The translations under genes were made by a program, and so were the position numbers. Below are positions 28,000 to 36,868 of a DNA stretch of 64,000 nt, one piece after another; positions within the stretch are counted from its first letter, which is position 1; every line of letters starts with the position of its first letter. The DNA comes from Pseudobythopirellula maris (GTDB lineage Bacteria; Planctomycetota; Planctomycetia; Pirellulales; Lacipirellulaceae): contig NZ_SJPQ01000004.1 in the NCBI RefSeq assembly GCF_007859945.1, forward strand, positions 496,001 to 560,000, written 5' to 3'. Below the pieces are notes generated by a model that was not told the origin of the DNA, did no database searches, and saw nothing but the letters and a program-made list of their open reading frames with translations.

Positions 28000-28153
28000 C
28001 GTCCGCTTCCTTGCTCGAGGGGAGGAGCCACGCTTGGCGGCGCGGCCTTGTGCCTTCGCATCTGTTGTGCTGGAACGCGGCGCCGGACAAAGCCGAGCCG
28101 CTGTCGGTCGATATCGGCAGGCAGGTGGGGTCCGGTTGAGCCTATCAAGAAAA

Positions 28154-28180
28154 ATATCCCGGTCGCACGGACCGGGATAT
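28154..28180 (-). terminator. Rho-independent terminator of bioB
   Basis: ATATCCCGGTC (28154-28164) pairs with GACCGGGATAT (28170-28180) around a 5-nt loop. Read on the minus strand, the stem is followed by a U-rich run (TTTTTC). It lies 60-85 nt beyond the bioB stop and before the downstream DUF11 gene. Confidence 0.8.
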
Positions 28181-28238
28181 CTGGGGGCTCTGCGTCGACG
28201 CGTGGTGACACGCGGCGGCTTGCTAGCGGGCTAAGCGG

Positions 28239-29279
28239 TCAAGCTTGCGCCTCGCTGATGACCACTTCAAAGCCGAGGTCTTCGAGCATCTGGTAATCGG
28301 ACTCGGCGGGCTGTCCCTCGGTCGTGAGGTAGTCGCCCACGAACAGCGAGTTGGCGGCGTAGAGCCCCATCGCTTGCAAGCTGCGGAGGTGGATCTCGCG
28401 GCCGCCGGCGATACGGATCTCGCTCCGCGGGCAGACCAACCTGAACATGGCCAACACTTTGAGGCACTTGCGCGGGTTGAGGTCTTCCCCGCCGCTCGCC
28501 GCAGCGCCCTCGAGCGGGGTGCCGTCGATCGGGTTGAGGAAGTTCACCGGGATCGACTCGGCCTCGAGGCCGCGCAGCTCGATCGCCATGTCCGCCACGT
28601 CCTCGGGCCGCTCGCCCATGCCGATGATTCCGCCCGAGCAGACCTCCATGCCGGCGGTGCGAACCGAGCGCAGCGTGTCGACGCGGTCTTTGTAAGTATG
28701 CGTCGTGCAGATCTTCTCGTAGTGCGACTCGCTCGTGTTGAGATTGTGGTTCACCCGATCGACGCCCGCCGCTTTGAGCCGCTCGGCCTGAGCGTCGGAG
28801 AGCAGCCCCAGGCACGCGCAGACCTTCAGGCCGTGGCGACGCTTGATCTCGGGAACGATCTCTTCGACAGCGCGCACCTCACGCTCGCTCGGGCCGCGGG
28901 CCGAGATCACGATGCAGTAAGTGCTCGCCTCGCGTTCGGCGGCCAGCCGGGCGCCATCGAGCAGCTTCTCCTTGTTCAGCAGGTTGTACTTGGGTATCTC
29001 GGCGTCCGAGATCTTCGACTGGGAGCAGTAGCCACAATCTTCCGGGCAGAGGCCGCTCTTGGCGTTCATCAGGAAGTACAGCTGCACGCGGCGGCCGAAG
29101 TGCTCGCGTCGCACGCGGTAAGCGGCGTCGAGCAGCAGGAGCAACTCGTCGTCGGGGCAAGCGAGCACCTCCATGGCTTGCGCCTGGCTCAGTGGCTCGT
29201 TTCGCAGCGACTGCTCGGCGAGCGCCTGCCAGCGGTTGGCGGCGGTCGGGGGGGCGGTCGGCGTGTCGAGGGCGGTCAT
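28239..29279 (-). CDS. bioB: Biotin synthase
   Basis: 346-residue radical-SAM enzyme inserting sulfur into dethiobiotin. The [4Fe-4S] motif is CPEDCGYCSQS (CxxxCxxC). YNLLNKEKLLDGARLA, NHNLNTSESHYEKICTTHTY, CSGGIIGMGE and GKEIHLRSLQ-type RE residues (GGREIHLRSLQAMG) match the family. It also depends on a [2Fe-2S] cluster and so on the suf system nearby. It stands alone, without other bio genes. Confidence 0.96.
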   Translation of the reverse strand: MTALDTPTAPPTAANRWQALAEQSLRNEPLSQAQAMEVLACPDDELLLLLDAAYRVRREHFGRRVQLYFLMNAKSGLCPEDCGYCSQSKISDAEIPKYNLLNKEKLLDGARLAAEREASTYCIVISARGPSEREVRAVEEIVPEIKRRHGLKVCACLGLLSDAQAERLKAAGVDRVNHNLNTSESHYEKICTTHTYKDRVDTLRSVRTAGMEVCSGGIIGMGERPEDVADMAIELRGLEAESIPVNFLNPIDGTPLEGAAASGGEDLNPRKCLKVLAMFRLVCPRSEIRIAGGREIHLRSLQAMGLYAANSLFVGDYLTTEGQPAESDYQMLEDLGFEVVISEAQA

Positions 29280-29584
29280 CGCGACTCCGGGGCGTAGTAT
29301 TTTCTGGACCCCTTAGTATCGGAGCCAGCCGCGAGCCTCTCAAGCCCATCCGCCAAGAGCGCGTCCCTCGCAGGAAGGCGATTAGGGAAGAAACCAGGTA
29401 CGGGAGGGGACCGGTAAAGCTTCGCGAGGGGCGCCAGCCGCCCGGCGTGCAGGTTTTTAACCCTCTCGGCAATACAGAAATCCCCCGGCTGGCCCGGCTA
29501 TAAGCCGTATCCCCCGAGCGAGAATTCCGTCAAACTAGGGGTTCGTCCCTGATCCCTCACGACCCCGACTCCTCACCCCCCTGT
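29280..29584. other. Divergent region between bioB and the PSP1 gene
   Basis: 305 nt. I found no convincing BirA-type operator, repeat or RNA gene. GGCTATAAGCC near 29496 is a short palindrome containing a possible -10. Confidence 0.35.
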
Positions 29585-30151
29585 ATGACGCACCTCGTGC
29601 GAATCGGCGCCTTTGGACGCGTTGGGCGTTTCCGCTCTGCCGACGCGGTGCGCTACGCCGCAGGCGATCGGGTGATTGTGCGCACCGAGCGGGGACTCGA
29701 GACAGGGGAAGTGCTCACGGCGGACGACGGTCTCGGCCGCTCCACGCTCAGTGAAAGCGGCGCCGCCGAGCCCGATGGCGCTCTGCTGCGACGGATGACC
29801 ACGGAAGACGACCTGCTCGCCGCCCGGGTCGCCAAGAACCGCGACGCCGCCTACGCCGCCTGTGTCGAGTTGATCGAGAGCCGCGGGCTCGACGCCGTGC
29901 TAGTCGACGTGGAGCACCTGTTCGATGGCGCGTCGTTGTGGTTCCACTTCCTGGGTCCGACACCGCCCGAGGTGGAGGCGCTCACCGCCGAATTGGCCGA
30001 GGCTTACGAGTCACGGGCCCAGTTCCGACAATTCACCGAAACCCTGGAAGAAGGGTGCGGACCGGGGTGCGGCACGGCAGAGGCCACGGGCGGCGGGGGC
30101 TGCTCGACCTGCGCCGGCTGTGCGGTCGCCAGCGCCTGCTCAACCAAGTAG
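29585..30151 (+). CDS. PSP1-domain protein with cysteine-rich tail
   Basis: 188 residues. The N-terminal half has DRVIVRTERGLETGEVL, typical of PSP1 C-terminal domain proteins (the YaaT/RicT group). The middle has DVEHLFDGASLWFHFLG, like the YaaT core. The last ~34 residues hold six cysteines (GCGPGCGT ... CSTCAGCAVASAC), suggesting a metal or Fe-S site. In Bacillus, YaaT joins YmcA and YlbF in a complex that carries Fe-S clusters and modulates RNase Y. An rny gene lies at 42.4 kb here. Confidence 0.82.
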   Translation: MTHLVRIGAFGRVGRFRSADAVRYAAGDRVIVRTERGLETGEVLTADDGLGRSTLSESGAAEPDGALLRRMTTEDDLLAARVAKNRDAAYAACVELIESRGLDAVLVDVEHLFDGASLWFHFLGPTPPEVEALTAELAEAYESRAQFRQFTETLEEGCGPGCGTAEATGGGGCSTCAGCAVASACSTK

Positions 30152-30226
30152 CCGCTCCCACGCGGAAAGTTGCTAAACTAGGTGCGGACCCCCCTGCCCC
30201 GCCCCGCAATCCCACCGACTCGCCCC

Positions 30227-30589
30227 ATGGCCATCGCCTCTCACGCCAAAGACGGCATCCTCTTTGTGCGCATCGACGACGCCCGGCTCCTCGAAGAGTC
30301 ACGCATCGAGCAGCTCGAGCAAGAGCTGCTCACGTCGCTGAACAACTCGGTGGAAGAGCGTGTGGTGATCAACTTTGCCAAGGTGCAGTTCATGTCCTCC
30401 TCGATGCTCGGCAAGCTTGTGAAGGTTCACAAGAAGGCGAAGGAGTTCAAGGTCAAAGTGAAGTTCTGCTCGATCGCGCCGGACATCCAAGAGGTCTTCA
30501 AGATCACGCGGCTCGACAAGCTCTTCGACATCGAGAAGGACGAAGAGACCGCGCGTAAAGCGTTTCTCAAGCGCGGCATTTTCGGCTAG
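30227..30589 (+). CDS. STAS-domain protein (anti-anti-sigma factor-like)
   Basis: 120 residues of a single STAS fold. The loop before the second helix reads NFAKVQFMSSSMLGKLVKVH, which has serines at the position phosphorylated in SpoIIAA-type antagonists. No anti-sigma kinase gene is adjacent. ATG 30227 is chosen because conserved sequence begins there. It follows the PSP1 gene by 75 nt and converges with the FHA-EAL gene. Confidence 0.85.
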   Translation: MAIASHAKDGILFVRIDDARLLEESRIEQLEQELLTSLNNSVEERVVINFAKVQFMSSSMLGKLVKVHKKAKEFKVKVKFCSIAPDIQEVFKITRLDKLFDIEKDEETARKAFLKRGIFG

Positions 30590-30648
30590 GGCTCCGCGGG
30601 CATTAAGCCCCGCAATCAGCCCCCGAGCTGTTGGCTCAAGCCGGGCTG

Positions 30649-31773
30649 TTAGTGCAAGTATGTCCCGACCGCCGCAGGACGCCCATACAGGTATCCCTGG
30701 CCGGTGACGAAGCCCATCTGCTCGCACACCTTGTGGTCGCCGGCGTGTTCGATCCCCTCGGCCAGGGGGATGATGCCAAGCTCGGTCGTCATCTGCACCA
30801 ACCGCTCGACCATCTTCTGCCGCTCCATCGACGCCAGGCGGATGTCGCGCACCAGCTTGATGTCGAACTTGAGATAGTCGGGCGGCACCTCCACCAGCTC
30901 GACCAACCGCGCCTGCCCGGCGCCGAAGTCGTCGTAGGCGAGCCCGATGTTCAGGTCGTCGAGCGCCGCACGCAGCTCGCGCATCGATTCGGTTTGGGTG
31001 GCCGTGGCCTCGTGGATCTCGAGCACCAGCGGCCGGGCGGGCGACCGCTCACGCAGCTCGCGCAGTGAGAACTTCAGCAGCTCCGGCTCGTCGATCTCGG
31101 CCGGGTGGGTGTTGGCGAACAGCAGCATGTTGCCGGGCAAGATGTCGCCGACCTTGAGACCCTCGTCGCGGAAGATGCGGCTCAGCTCCGACTCGAGCTT
31201 GAGCGCCGCCGCCACGCCGAACATCGTCTGCGGGTCCTTGAGCCCGAACAACCGGCTGCGGCCGAGGATCTCGTAGCCGATCACCGTGAGGTCTTCCATC
31301 GAAACGATCGGCTGGAAGAAAGGCACAACCGCCCGCTCGGTCATCAGCTTGTCGAACTGGATCAACGAGAGCGCCCGGTCCGAGGAGTCGTTCTCCACGG
31401 TCATGTTGTGCCGCACGGTCGCCTGCCGTGCGACGCGCAGGACGACCCGGGCGAATTGCACCAGATCGCCGGGATTGAGCGAGCATTCGCCCGTGATCCG
31501 CACGCCGTTCACAAACGTGCCGTTCGTGCTCCCCAGGTCGCGGACCAGCAGCGAGGCGTTGTCGTACTCGAATTCGGCGTGTGCGTTGGATACCGTGGGG
31601 CACGGGATCGACAGGTTCGCTTCGGGCGTCCGGCCGACGCTGTACGGCGAGTGATCGATCACGAAGTTGCGCACCACGTCATCGTCGGCCAGTTGGCCGC
31701 TGAGCTGCCAGAGCTCGGTATCGACTTGGGAGGGGGATTCGATCACGGGGGCGTCATGCGGTGACAAGTGCAA
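30649..31773 (-). CDS. FHA-EAL protein, predicted c-di-GMP phosphodiesterase
   Basis: 374 residues, soluble. The FHA domain at about 35-120 has the phosphothreonine-binding set GRT (47-49), SNAHAEF (62-68) and GSTNGTFVNG (81-90). The EAL domain at about 140-370 keeps the expected catalytic residues: EILGR, the Asn of LLFANTHP, LVLEIHE, YDDFGAG, LKFDIKLV, AEGIEHAG and GQGYLYGRP. It should hydrolyse c-di-GMP, with activity or location set by binding a phosphoprotein. It is the last gene of a three-gene minus-strand run, 41 nt after the kinase-tubulin gene. Confidence 0.93.
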   Translation of the reverse strand: MHLSPHDAPVIESPSQVDTELWQLSGQLADDDVVRNFVIDHSPYSVGRTPEANLSIPCPTVSNAHAEFEYDNASLLVRDLGSTNGTFVNGVRITGECSLNPGDLVQFARVVLRVARQATVRHNMTVENDSSDRALSLIQFDKLMTERAVVPFFQPIVSMEDLTVIGYEILGRSRLFGLKDPQTMFGVAAALKLESELSRIFRDEGLKVGDILPGNMLLFANTHPAEIDEPELLKFSLRELRERSPARPLVLEIHEATATQTESMRELRAALDDLNIGLAYDDFGAGQARLVELVEVPPDYLKFDIKLVRDIRLASMERQKMVERLVQMTTELGIIPLAEGIEHAGDHKVCEQMGFVTGQGYLYGRPAAVGTYLH

Positions 31774-31814
31774 GGCGTTGGGAGAAGCGTGGCGTGACGC
31801 TCGGCAAGCGGCGA

Positions 31815-34800
31815 TCAGACCGACTGGGTGGCGTGGGGCGTCGAGGTGGGCGGCGACGAATCAGCGGGAGCAAACGGATCGTCCTTGTCTTCAACGCGTT
31901 CGGGGATCAGCGGCGTCCAGTCGATGTCGCGGCGCGTGTGAACGCGTCGCGCGAGCTCGGTGTAGTCACGGCGTCTGCCGATCACTTCGGCGGCGAGGTG
32001 GGGAATCGACACGCCGCCGACTTCGACCAACTGGTAGTGGTCGCCGTCATTGAGAACGACTCGGTTCGGAGCGTTGGCCCCGTCGGCGTTGTCAGCGCTC
32101 TCTTCGGCGGGCGGGCCCGCGACGGCTCGCCAGTAGTGGCCGCCGTGCTCGGCCCAAGCGGGCGTTGGTAGGCCGTCGGAGGGCGATCGGCCGGCCTTTT
32201 CCAATCCTTCGGCGGACGACGCTTGGCCGCGATCGCCCAGCAGGCGCCGGGCGGCGTGGGTGATCGAGGCGCCCAGCTCTTCGGCCGAAGCCTTGGTCGC
32301 CAGTGAGCCGAGCAAACCGCCGTGCGTCGCGAGATGGTCGTTGTGAATCAACTTATCGAGCGCGTCGGCCCACCGTGCAGACTGCTGGAATTCGAACGGC
32401 TCGCCGTCGACGACCAACGCCTCGCTGGTCTCTTCGACGATCGAGGCACGCAGCTCTTCGAGGAGGCCACGCACCGAGACCAAGCCTTCGGCGAAACGCT
32501 CGACCGCTACGCCGAGCCGCCCGACTGTGTTCTCGGCGGCCTCGAAGGAGGCCTGGTCGAGCCGCAGCCGGAAAAGACGCATCATCGCGCCGTCATGAGA
32601 ATCGGTGTAAAACCGCTTCCAATGCTGGACCACCCCTTGCAGCTCATCGTCGAGTGCTTGGCGTTGGCGTGCGACATCTTTGGCGACGGCGGTCACGTGG
32701 TCGCCGATCCACTCGGTCGCAGCGTCGGCTCCCAAGAGCCGCTCCGTGGGATCGTTCGCCCGCTCGCAGATCCAGTCACGCAGCGCCTTGGTGAGACGCT
32801 CGGCGACCGGCTGCGCTAAGTCGGCGACCGGCTGGCCGTCGACGACCGTCAGCCGCCCTTCCTCATCGAGTCCCACGCCGAGCGCCTGCTCGACGGCGGC
32901 CGGGTTGGGCTTGCGGCCCAGTTTTTGGAGTGTCTGCTGACGCGAAGCGAAGTAAGCCTGCGCGTCGCCGCCGAGTCGCGCTTCGAGCGCCGAGCGGCAG
33001 GCGCCCGCCAGACCCGTGGCGTCGAGTTGATGCCGCGAGACGAACTGTGCGGCCCCGTGAACAATCTGGCTCGTGGCCGGCGTGCCGGGGTCGGCGTCGG
33101 AAGGCTCTTCGGCTCGCTCCAACCAGCGGCGCATCAGCAGGTCGATGACCGAGGCTTCCTGGCGGCGTCGTTCGTCCTGGGGCGTCGCGCGGCGGCGCTC
33201 CACAGTGAATGTTCGCAGGGTGGCGGCCCGGTCGTCGTCGCGGTCCGCCGCGCGGCAGGCGTCGAGCAGTCGCTGGGTGGGGGTGAGCGTGTCGAGCCGC
33301 AAGTAGTCGGCCACTTCGCCGGCGGCGGCGTCGAGCGCGGCGTTGTCGAGTCGCTCGCCGAGGTTCACCAGGTAGGTGTCGTCGAACGCCCGCTCGCCCG
33401 CTTCACGGGCCGGCAGCCCGCAACACTTGTCGCCCGGGAAGGCGACTCCCTCGGAGTGCAGGTGGGCGTATTCGGTTAGCCAGGAGTAGGCGTTCACCCG
33501 CGCGAGTTCGCCGCGGCGCGCCTCGCGGCCGGTCGAGTGCAGCAGCACGCCCTGCAGCTTCACCTCTTCGATGCCGAGCCGCGCCTGGATCGATCGGATC
33601 GCGTAGGCGATGTCGAGCAGCATGCCGCTTCCGGCGCCTCCGGAGATCGAGCCAACCACATAGACACGCAACGCGTCCGGCCTGAAGGCGATCCCCGTGG
33701 CTTCTTCGGCTCCGCGGAGACTCTCCTCGCTGATGGCCTCGGTCATCGCCCGACGGATCCTTTGGAACCCCTGGCGGGCGTGGTCCATCAAGGCCAAGCG
33801 TCCCAGCGGACGGATGCCGTCGGTCTGCATCGAACGCGGGATGTTGTACAGCCAGCGTCGGCTCAGCCAGCCGAGCAACAGCTCGGCCTTCTCGCGATAA
33901 TCCTGCGGCCGCCGCAACGGCAGCAGCATGGTCTCTTCGCTCGTGAGCCCGCCGCCGAGGTCGAGGTTGCGGTTGGCTGCCGCGATCGATTTCTGGTCGG
34001 TGTCGAGCAGCAGCATCGGCATGGTGGCCAGCGGGCGGTCGACGCCCAACTGCTGGGCCACGCCTTGGCGTAGGCAACGCAACACGTGTCCCGCCGAGCC
34101 GCCAACCCCCACAAATAGCGCCGGCGAAGGGGCAAAGCCCTCGGCGCTGAACTCCGCGGCGCCGGCGTCTGCCGCGGCGGCTGCCGGCTCGAGCTCGGCG
34201 ATCAAGATCGGCGCGGCGCCGCTCGTTTGCGCGTCTTCCTCTTCTTCGAAGACCTCGGTCGCGCTGTGGCGACTGGCTCTCGGCGGCGCGGCTGCCGGCG
34301 CCCCTGCGCTCGGCGCGGCGTCGAAGCCGGCGCCTTCTTCCGAGTTGACCAGGGCCTCGACGAGCTCGCGGCACGAGGCGTAGCGGTCGTTGGGGTCCTT
34401 GGCCAAGGCGCGGGCGATCGCGTAACGGTCGCCCGACTCGAGCGAGGCGAGATTCGGCTCGTGGTTCATGTGCTGCAGGGTCAGCTCCGCGGCGTTCTCG
34501 CCGGGGAACGGCACGGCGCCGGTGAGCATCTCCTGGTAAACGATCGCCAGGCTGTACTGATCGCTGTTGCGCTCGGGCGCGCCCTTGAACACTTCGGGCG
34601 CCGCGTAGACGGGCGTCATGCCCCCGACGAGCGAGGCCTGGGTTTGGCCGATGCTCTTGACCAGCCCGAAGTCGGCCACCTTCACCCGGTCCGCCAAGAG
34701 CAGCAGGTTCTCTGGCTTCACGTCGAGGTGGGCCAGCTGGTGGGCGGTGCTGAGGAAGTCGAGCGCCTCGGCGGCGTCGCTCAAGTACCGCAGCAGCTCG

Positions 34801-35162
34801 TCGCGCGGAACCCCGCGAAGCCCAGTGGCGAGGCAGGCGTCGAAGCGATCGCGCACGCTGCCGTCGGCCAGCTCCGTGACGACCAGCAGGCGGTTGTCGA
34901 TCACCTCGATCCGTTCGAGCGACAGCACGAACGGGTGGCGGACCGTTTTGACCTTCTCGAGGGCGTGCCGCTCGTGCTCGGCGCGTTTCTCGGACTGGCC
35001 GCCGTAGACAAACTTGATCGCCTTGACCAAGTCGCCCGGTGCGCTCGCGCTCCACACCTCGCCGTAGCCGCCCGAGCCGATGTGCTCGATCAGGGTGTAG
35101 CCCGGCAGGAGCTGCGTTGGTGGTTGGTGCGGGGTGCTCACTTCGCGTTCTCGCTCTTTCAC
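31815..35162 (-). CDS. Serine/threonine kinase fused to a tubulin-like (Tubulin_2) domain
   Basis: 1115 residues. Kinase domain about 22-275: glycine loop GSGGYG (29-34), K50, catalytic HLDVKPEN (145-152), DFG (164-166), APE (188-190). A Pro/Ala and acidic linker (about 280-345) leads to a GTPase-like core: FVGVGGSAGHVL near 350-361 and SISGGAGSGMLLD near 505-517, matching the tubulin/FtsZ glycine motif as in Pfam Tubulin_2. About 550 further residues are mostly helical. No membrane helix is visible. The GTG start overlaps the upstream ATPase stop by 4 nt; a second GTG seven codons later is also possible. Confidence 0.88.
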   Translation of the reverse strand: MKEREREVSTPHQPPTQLLPGYTLIEHIGSGGYGEVWSASAPGDLVKAIKFVYGGQSEKRAEHERHALEKVKTVRHPFVLSLERIEVIDNRLLVVTELADGSVRDRFDACLATGLRGVPRDELLRYLSDAAEALDFLSTAHQLAHLDVKPENLLLLADRVKVADFGLVKSIGQTQASLVGGMTPVYAAPEVFKGAPERNSDQYSLAIVYQEMLTGAVPFPGENAAELTLQHMNHEPNLASLESGDRYAIARALAKDPNDRYASCRELVEALVNSEEGAGFDAAPSAGAPAAAPPRASRHSATEVFEEEEDAQTSGAAPILIAELEPAAAAADAGAAEFSAEGFAPSPALFVGVGGSAGHVLRCLRQGVAQQLGVDRPLATMPMLLLDTDQKSIAAANRNLDLGGGLTSEETMLLPLRRPQDYREKAELLLGWLSRRWLYNIPRSMQTDGIRPLGRLALMDHARQGFQRIRRAMTEAISEESLRGAEEATGIAFRPDALRVYVVGSISGGAGSGMLLDIAYAIRSIQARLGIEEVKLQGVLLHSTGREARRGELARVNAYSWLTEYAHLHSEGVAFPGDKCCGLPAREAGERAFDDTYLVNLGERLDNAALDAAAGEVADYLRLDTLTPTQRLLDACRAADRDDDRAATLRTFTVERRRATPQDERRRQEASVIDLLMRRWLERAEEPSDADPGTPATSQIVHGAAQFVSRHQLDATGLAGACRSALEARLGGDAQAYFASRQQTLQKLGRKPNPAAVEQALGVGLDEEGRLTVVDGQPVADLAQPVAERLTKALRDWICERANDPTERLLGADAATEWIGDHVTAVAKDVARQRQALDDELQGVVQHWKRFYTDSHDGAMMRLFRLRLDQASFEAAENTVGRLGVAVERFAEGLVSVRGLLEELRASIVEETSEALVVDGEPFEFQQSARWADALDKLIHNDHLATHGGLLGSLATKASAEELGASITHAARRLLGDRGQASSAEGLEKAGRSPSDGLPTPAWAEHGGHYWRAVAGPPAEESADNADGANAPNRVVLNDGDHYQLVEVGGVSIPHLAAEVIGRRRDYTELARRVHTRRDIDWTPLIPERVEDKDDPFAPADSSPPTSTPHATQSV

Positions 35163-36868
35163 TCGTTCTCAGCCACGCACGCCGCCGCGACCGAACCCGC
35201 CGGTTCTTGCGCGGCGGGCTCCTGCTTCGTCCCCGATGGGAGTCCTGCAGTGGGCGCAGTGGTGGGCACAGTGGTTGAAACGGCTGCGTTGGACACCGGG
35301 CTCGTCGACGCCGAACGCGGCGACGCAGGATTCGAAGCCCCGGGGGTGGGGGGCGCCGACCCGGGGTTGCCTGGCTCGGGCGCGGCGGTCTTTGACGGCG
35401 ACGGTTTCGGTTGGGAAGGTTGCGGCACGGTCGGCTGCACGCCCGATGCCCTCGGCGACGGCGATGGCGATGCCGGCGTCGGTGGCGTAGGCGTTTCGGC
35501 GGCCGACGAGACTGGCGGGGCGGCGAGCGGCGCCGCCTCGGGGGTCGGCTCGGCGACGGTCGTGAAGTAGGCCCTCACGGCCCGGTCCAAGTGATCCGGT
35601 CGCAGCTCCACGGGCCCGCCCGTGTAAGCACAGTAATTGCGGATCTGCATCAACAGGTCGCGGGCCTGGCAACGCCGCAGCGGGCGGCCGACGGGCCGGT
35701 AGTGCTTTTGAACCAGGTAGTCCACGGCCTCGGCGCGGTAAGCGCATTCGACCGCCTCGCAGGCGTACTTGAACAGCGTGCGGAACTCCTCGACCGAGGG
35801 GTCTCCCACTTCCACTTTGTAGGGGATGCGACGCAGGAACGCCTCGTCCGCCAAGTCGCACGGTTCGAGGTTCGTCGAGAAGATAATCAACTGGTCGAAC
35901 GGCACCTGGATCTTCTTGCCGCTGGCGAGCGACAGGAAGTCGAAGCGGTTCTCCAGCGGGATGATCCAACGGTTGAGCAGCTCGGTCGGCTCGATCCGTT
36001 GCCGGCCGAAGTCGTCGATCAACAGGCAACCGCAGTTGCTCTTCAGCTGCAGCGACGCCTCGCTGATGTTGGTCAGCGGGTCGTGGCGGATCTCGAGGCT
36101 CTCCATCGTCAGCTCGCCGCCGACCACCACCGTGGGCCGTCGGATCTTGACCCACCGCGGGTCGCCCGTGTTGTCGGAGAGCAACGACTCGTTCTCGTGG
36201 CGGATCTCCTCGTGGAACGCCGCGTCGAACAGCTTGATGATCTGGCCGTCTTCGATGATCGCGTGCGGGATGTAGATGTGCCGGCCGAAGCACTTGGTGA
36301 TCCGCTTGGCGATCGTGGTCTTGCCGTTGCCGGGCTGGCCGTACAGGAATAGCCCCGCCCCGGAGTTCACGGCCGGGCCGAGGATCTCGAGCATCTCGGG
36401 CTCGACGCTGATGTCGCTGAACGCCTCGACGAGCTGCTCGCGGCGGGCGGCTTCGGCGCGGATCGTCTGCGCCTCGACCGACAAGATGTAATCTTCCAGC
36501 GGCACGGGGGCGGGCCCGACGTAGCTGCACGATCGCATCGCCGCCGACGCCCGGTCGGCGCCCTGATCGGTGAGCGCGAACACGTAGTCGCCAAACTGCG
36601 CTTGCCCCTGGTGGAACAACAGCTGCCGCGTACGCATGCCGTTGAGCAGCGGCTCGAGCACTCCGAACGGGATGGCGAGCCGCTTCGCGATGTCGCGTCC
36701 CGCCGCCGAGCCGATCTGCAAGAGCAGCTTGCTGACCAAACCCTCGATCAGGATCGGGCTGACGCCGGTCTCTTCGACCGACTGCGGCTCACGCGGCGTG
36801 AAGACTTCATCCGTGAACAGGTCGCTGAGGCCGAGGTCTGTTTCCAAAGGGTTTTCGTGCGAGGTCAT
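35159..36868 (-). CDS. AAA+ ATPase with winged-helix-like N-terminus and Pro/Ala/Thr-rich tail
   Basis: 569 residues. Residues ~40-115 look like a winged helix (IAKRLAIPFGVLEPLLNGMR). The AAA+ core has Walker A GQPGNGKTT (177-185), Walker B CLLIDDFG (281-288), sensor-1-like FSTN (330-333), an arginine pair at 346-347 and a sensor-2-like GRPLRRCQARDLL. From ~440 the protein is low-complexity and rich in Pro, Ala, Ser and Thr, a good substrate for Thr phosphorylation. It is the first gene of the operon and overlaps the kinase-tubulin gene by 4 nt. Confidence 0.88.
   Translation of the reverse strand: MTSHENPLETDLGLSDLFTDEVFTPREPQSVEETGVSPILIEGLVSKLLLQIGSAAGRDIAKRLAIPFGVLEPLLNGMRTRQLLFHQGQAQFGDYVFALTDQGADRASAAMRSCSYVGPAPVPLEDYILSVEAQTIRAEAARREQLVEAFSDISVEPEMLEILGPAVNSGAGLFLYGQPGNGKTTIAKRITKCFGRHIYIPHAIIEDGQIIKLFDAAFHEEIRHENESLLSDNTGDPRWVKIRRPTVVVGGELTMESLEIRHDPLTNISEASLQLKSNCGCLLIDDFGRQRIEPTELLNRWIIPLENRFDFLSLASGKKIQVPFDQLIIFSTNLEPCDLADEAFLRRIPYKVEVGDPSVEEFRTLFKYACEAVECAYRAEAVDYLVQKHYRPVGRPLRRCQARDLLMQIRNYCAYTGGPVELRPDHLDRAVRAYFTTVAEPTPEAAPLAAPPVSSAAETPTPPTPASPSPSPRASGVQPTVPQPSQPKPSPSKTAAPEPGNPGSAPPTPGASNPASPRSASTSPVSNAAVSTTVPTTAPTAGLPSGTKQEPAAQEPAGSVAAACVAENE

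Noticed and set aside
31815-36868. Tellurite-resistance-like or phage defence system
   Set aside because: No vWA, TerD, nuclease or effector domain is present next to the AAA+ and kinase-tubulin genes, so a defence label is not supported.
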